Part shown: positions 5,578 through 6,839 of the stretch, one piece after another
How the letters are laid out: each line of letters begins with the position of its first letter
Numbering within the stretch: position 1 is the first letter of the stretch
Source: an uncultured Ruminococcus sp.
GTDB taxonomy: Bacteria > Bacillota > Clostridia > Oscillospirales > Acutalibacteraceae
Length of the DNA stretch: 6,839 nt
Direction of reading: 5' to 3'
Assembly: GCA_902773265.1 (NCBI GenBank)
Contig: CACYDZ010000215.1
Location: forward strand, 1-6,839
Notes under the pieces: generated by a model
The model's input: the letters and a program-made list of their open reading frames with translations, nothing else
What the model was told of the DNA's origin: nothing
Database searches by the model: none
Position numbers and translations under genes: made by a program

Positions 5578-6839
5578 ATGAAAATTCTTTATTGTACAAG
5601 TGAAGCGAACCCCTATGCAGGTTCAGGCGGACTTGCTGATGTTGCGGCTTCCTTACCGAAAACACTCAGACAGCGTGGTGTGGATTGTCGTGTAGTTATG
5701 CCTTTGTACGGCGATATTCCGCAGTATCTCAGAGATGGTATCAACTACATTACCAATTTCACTGTTCCTGTATCATGGAGAAGACAGTATTGCGGTCTTT
5801 TCTGGGCTCAGTATGACGGTGTGACATTCTACTTTATCGACAATGAGTACTACTTCAAAAGAAAAGGTCTGTACGGTTTCTATGATGATGCAGAGAGATT
5901 TGCCTTTTTCTCCAGAGCTATCATGGAAATGTTGCCTTATATTGATTTCCACCCCGACCTTATCCACACCAATGACTGGCAGACCGCTTTAGTACCTACT
6001 TACTACTATTTCTTCTATTCCAAACTCCCTTGGTATCAGAATATCAAGAGTTTGTATACTATTCACAATATTCAGTATCAGGGTATGTATGGCTGGGATG
6101 TCAATAAAGAATGTGTAGGACTTCCGGCTGACTGTACCCAAATGATTGAAATGGACGGCAAACTTAATATGTCCAAAGGTGCTATCGAAACTTCTACCAG
6201 AGTTTCTACCGTAAGCCCGTCCTATGCCAACGAAATCCTTGACCCTTGGTTCTCACACGGTCTTGACCAGATTCTCAAACACCGTGCCTATAAACTTTGC
6301 GGTATTCTCAACGGTATCGACAACGACAGCTATAATCCCGCAACAGATATGCATATGTATGCTCACTATACCCCCGAATATCCGCAGGGCAAAGCGGAAT
6401 GTAAACGCAGATTGCAGGAAAGATTAAATCTTCCTCAGCGTGGCGATATTCCGATGATTGCTATGGTAACAAGACTTGTCAGCCATAAAGGACTGGATTT
6501 GGTCAAGGGCGGTATTGAAGAAATCATCTATCATAATGATGTACAGTTTGTTGTTCTGGGTTCAGGCGATAAGGAATATGAAGATTATTTCTGGTATCTC
6601 AACAACAAATATAAGGGCAAAGTCTGTTTCTGTCCGGGATTTGTTCCCGAGCTGGCAAGAAAGATTTATGCAGGGTCTGACATATTCCTTATGCCGTCAA
6701 AGAGTGAACCTTGCGGACTTTCTCAGATGATTGCTTTGCGTTACGGCAGTATTCCTGTTGTCAGAGAGGTTGGTGGTCTCAGGGATTCCATTCACGACAG
6801 TCAGGACGGTTTTGGTAACGGCTTTACTTTCAAGAACTA
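5578..6839 (+). CDS. glgA: Glycogen synthase (ADP-glucose type, GT5), 3' end outside the window
   Basis: Transfers glucose from ADP-glucose to the end of an alpha-1,4-glucan. The frame is open for 420 codons and runs off the window edge; the family is usually about 475-490 residues, so some 60 residues are missing. Seen in order: N-terminal MKILYCTSEANPYAGSGGLADV, HTNDWQTALVP (130-140), TIHNIQYQGMY (161-171), VSTVSPSYANEI (209-220), GILNGIDNDSYNP (242-254), MVTRLVSHKGLDLV (296-309) with R299 and K304 at the ADP-phosphate-binding positions, and PSKSEPCGLSQM (373-384) with E377 aligned to E. coli Glu377. One oddity is that the usual KTGGL near the N-terminus is GSGGL, so E. coli Lys15 is Gly15 here. 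The two-domain GT-B fold is otherwise complete up to the cut. It receives its substrate from GlgC/GlgD encoded just upstream. Confidence 0.95.
   Translation, partial: MKILYCTSEANPYAGSGGLADVAASLPKTLRQRGVDCRVVMPLYGDIPQYLRDGINYITNFTVPVSWRRQYCGLFWAQYDGVTFYFIDNEYYFKRKGLYGFYDDAERFAFFSRAIMEMLPYIDFHPDLIHTNDWQTALVPTYYYFFYSKLPWYQNIKSLYTIHNIQYQGMYGWDVNKECVGLPADCTQMIEMDGKLNMSKGAIETSTRVSTVSPSYANEILDPWFSHGLDQILKHRAYKLCGILNGIDNDSYNPATDMHMYAHYTPEYPQGKAECKRRLQERLNLPQRGDIPMIAMVTRLVSHKGLDLVKGGIEEIIYHNDVQFVVLGSGDKEYEDYFWYLNNKYKGKVCFCPGFVPELARKIYAGSDIFLMPSKSEPCGLSQMIALRYGSIPVVREVGGLRDSIHDSQDGFGNGFTFKN

Overview
The window is a low-G+C, AT-biased stretch, and every supportable gene reads on the + strand. Its core is a bacterial glycogen-synthesis operon in the order glgB-glgC-glgD-glgA. 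The catalytic GlgC plus non-catalytic GlgD pair is typical of Firmicutes. Together with the sequence style and GC-rich palindromic intergenic repeats, it suggests an anaerobic gut-type Clostridia, probably Oscillospiraceae/Ruminococcus-like. That placement is an inference; no marker gene is present.

Layout: 1-150 is the 3' end of a small gene, probably the partner of the next one. 131-702 is a zeta-toxin-like P-loop kinase gene that is broken. It carries an Asp in place of the first Walker A Gly and a one-base frameshift near base 557, after which the family-like C-terminus continues in another frame. 703-777 is AT-rich spacer. A good sigma-A-type promoter (TTGAAA, 17 bases, TATTAT with an extended -10) sits at 778-806 and feeds glgB (860-2857). 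2858-3208 is a 351-base non-coding insert between glgB and glgC. It is packed with hairpins, two GC-rich tandem units and an imperfect inverted repeat around a small core, and it looks like a dispersed intergenic repeat or MITE-like element. glgC (3209-4426) and glgD (4426-5541) share one base (TAATG). glgA (5578 onward) follows after 36 bases and runs off the window.

Function: GlgC makes ADP-glucose from glucose-1-phosphate and ATP, with GlgD as its probable regulatory partner. GlgA polymerises ADP-glucose into alpha-1,4-glucan, and GlgB would normally add alpha-1,6 branches. The most interesting observation is that this GlgB keeps the whole branching-enzyme framework in an open reading frame, yet two of the seven invariant GH13 active-site residues are replaced (region I His to Asn241, region IV Asp to Asn427), along with several neighbouring conserved positions. 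It is a candidate pseudoenzyme, so branching may depend on another gene. GlgA also lacks the N-terminal Lys of the KTGGL motif.
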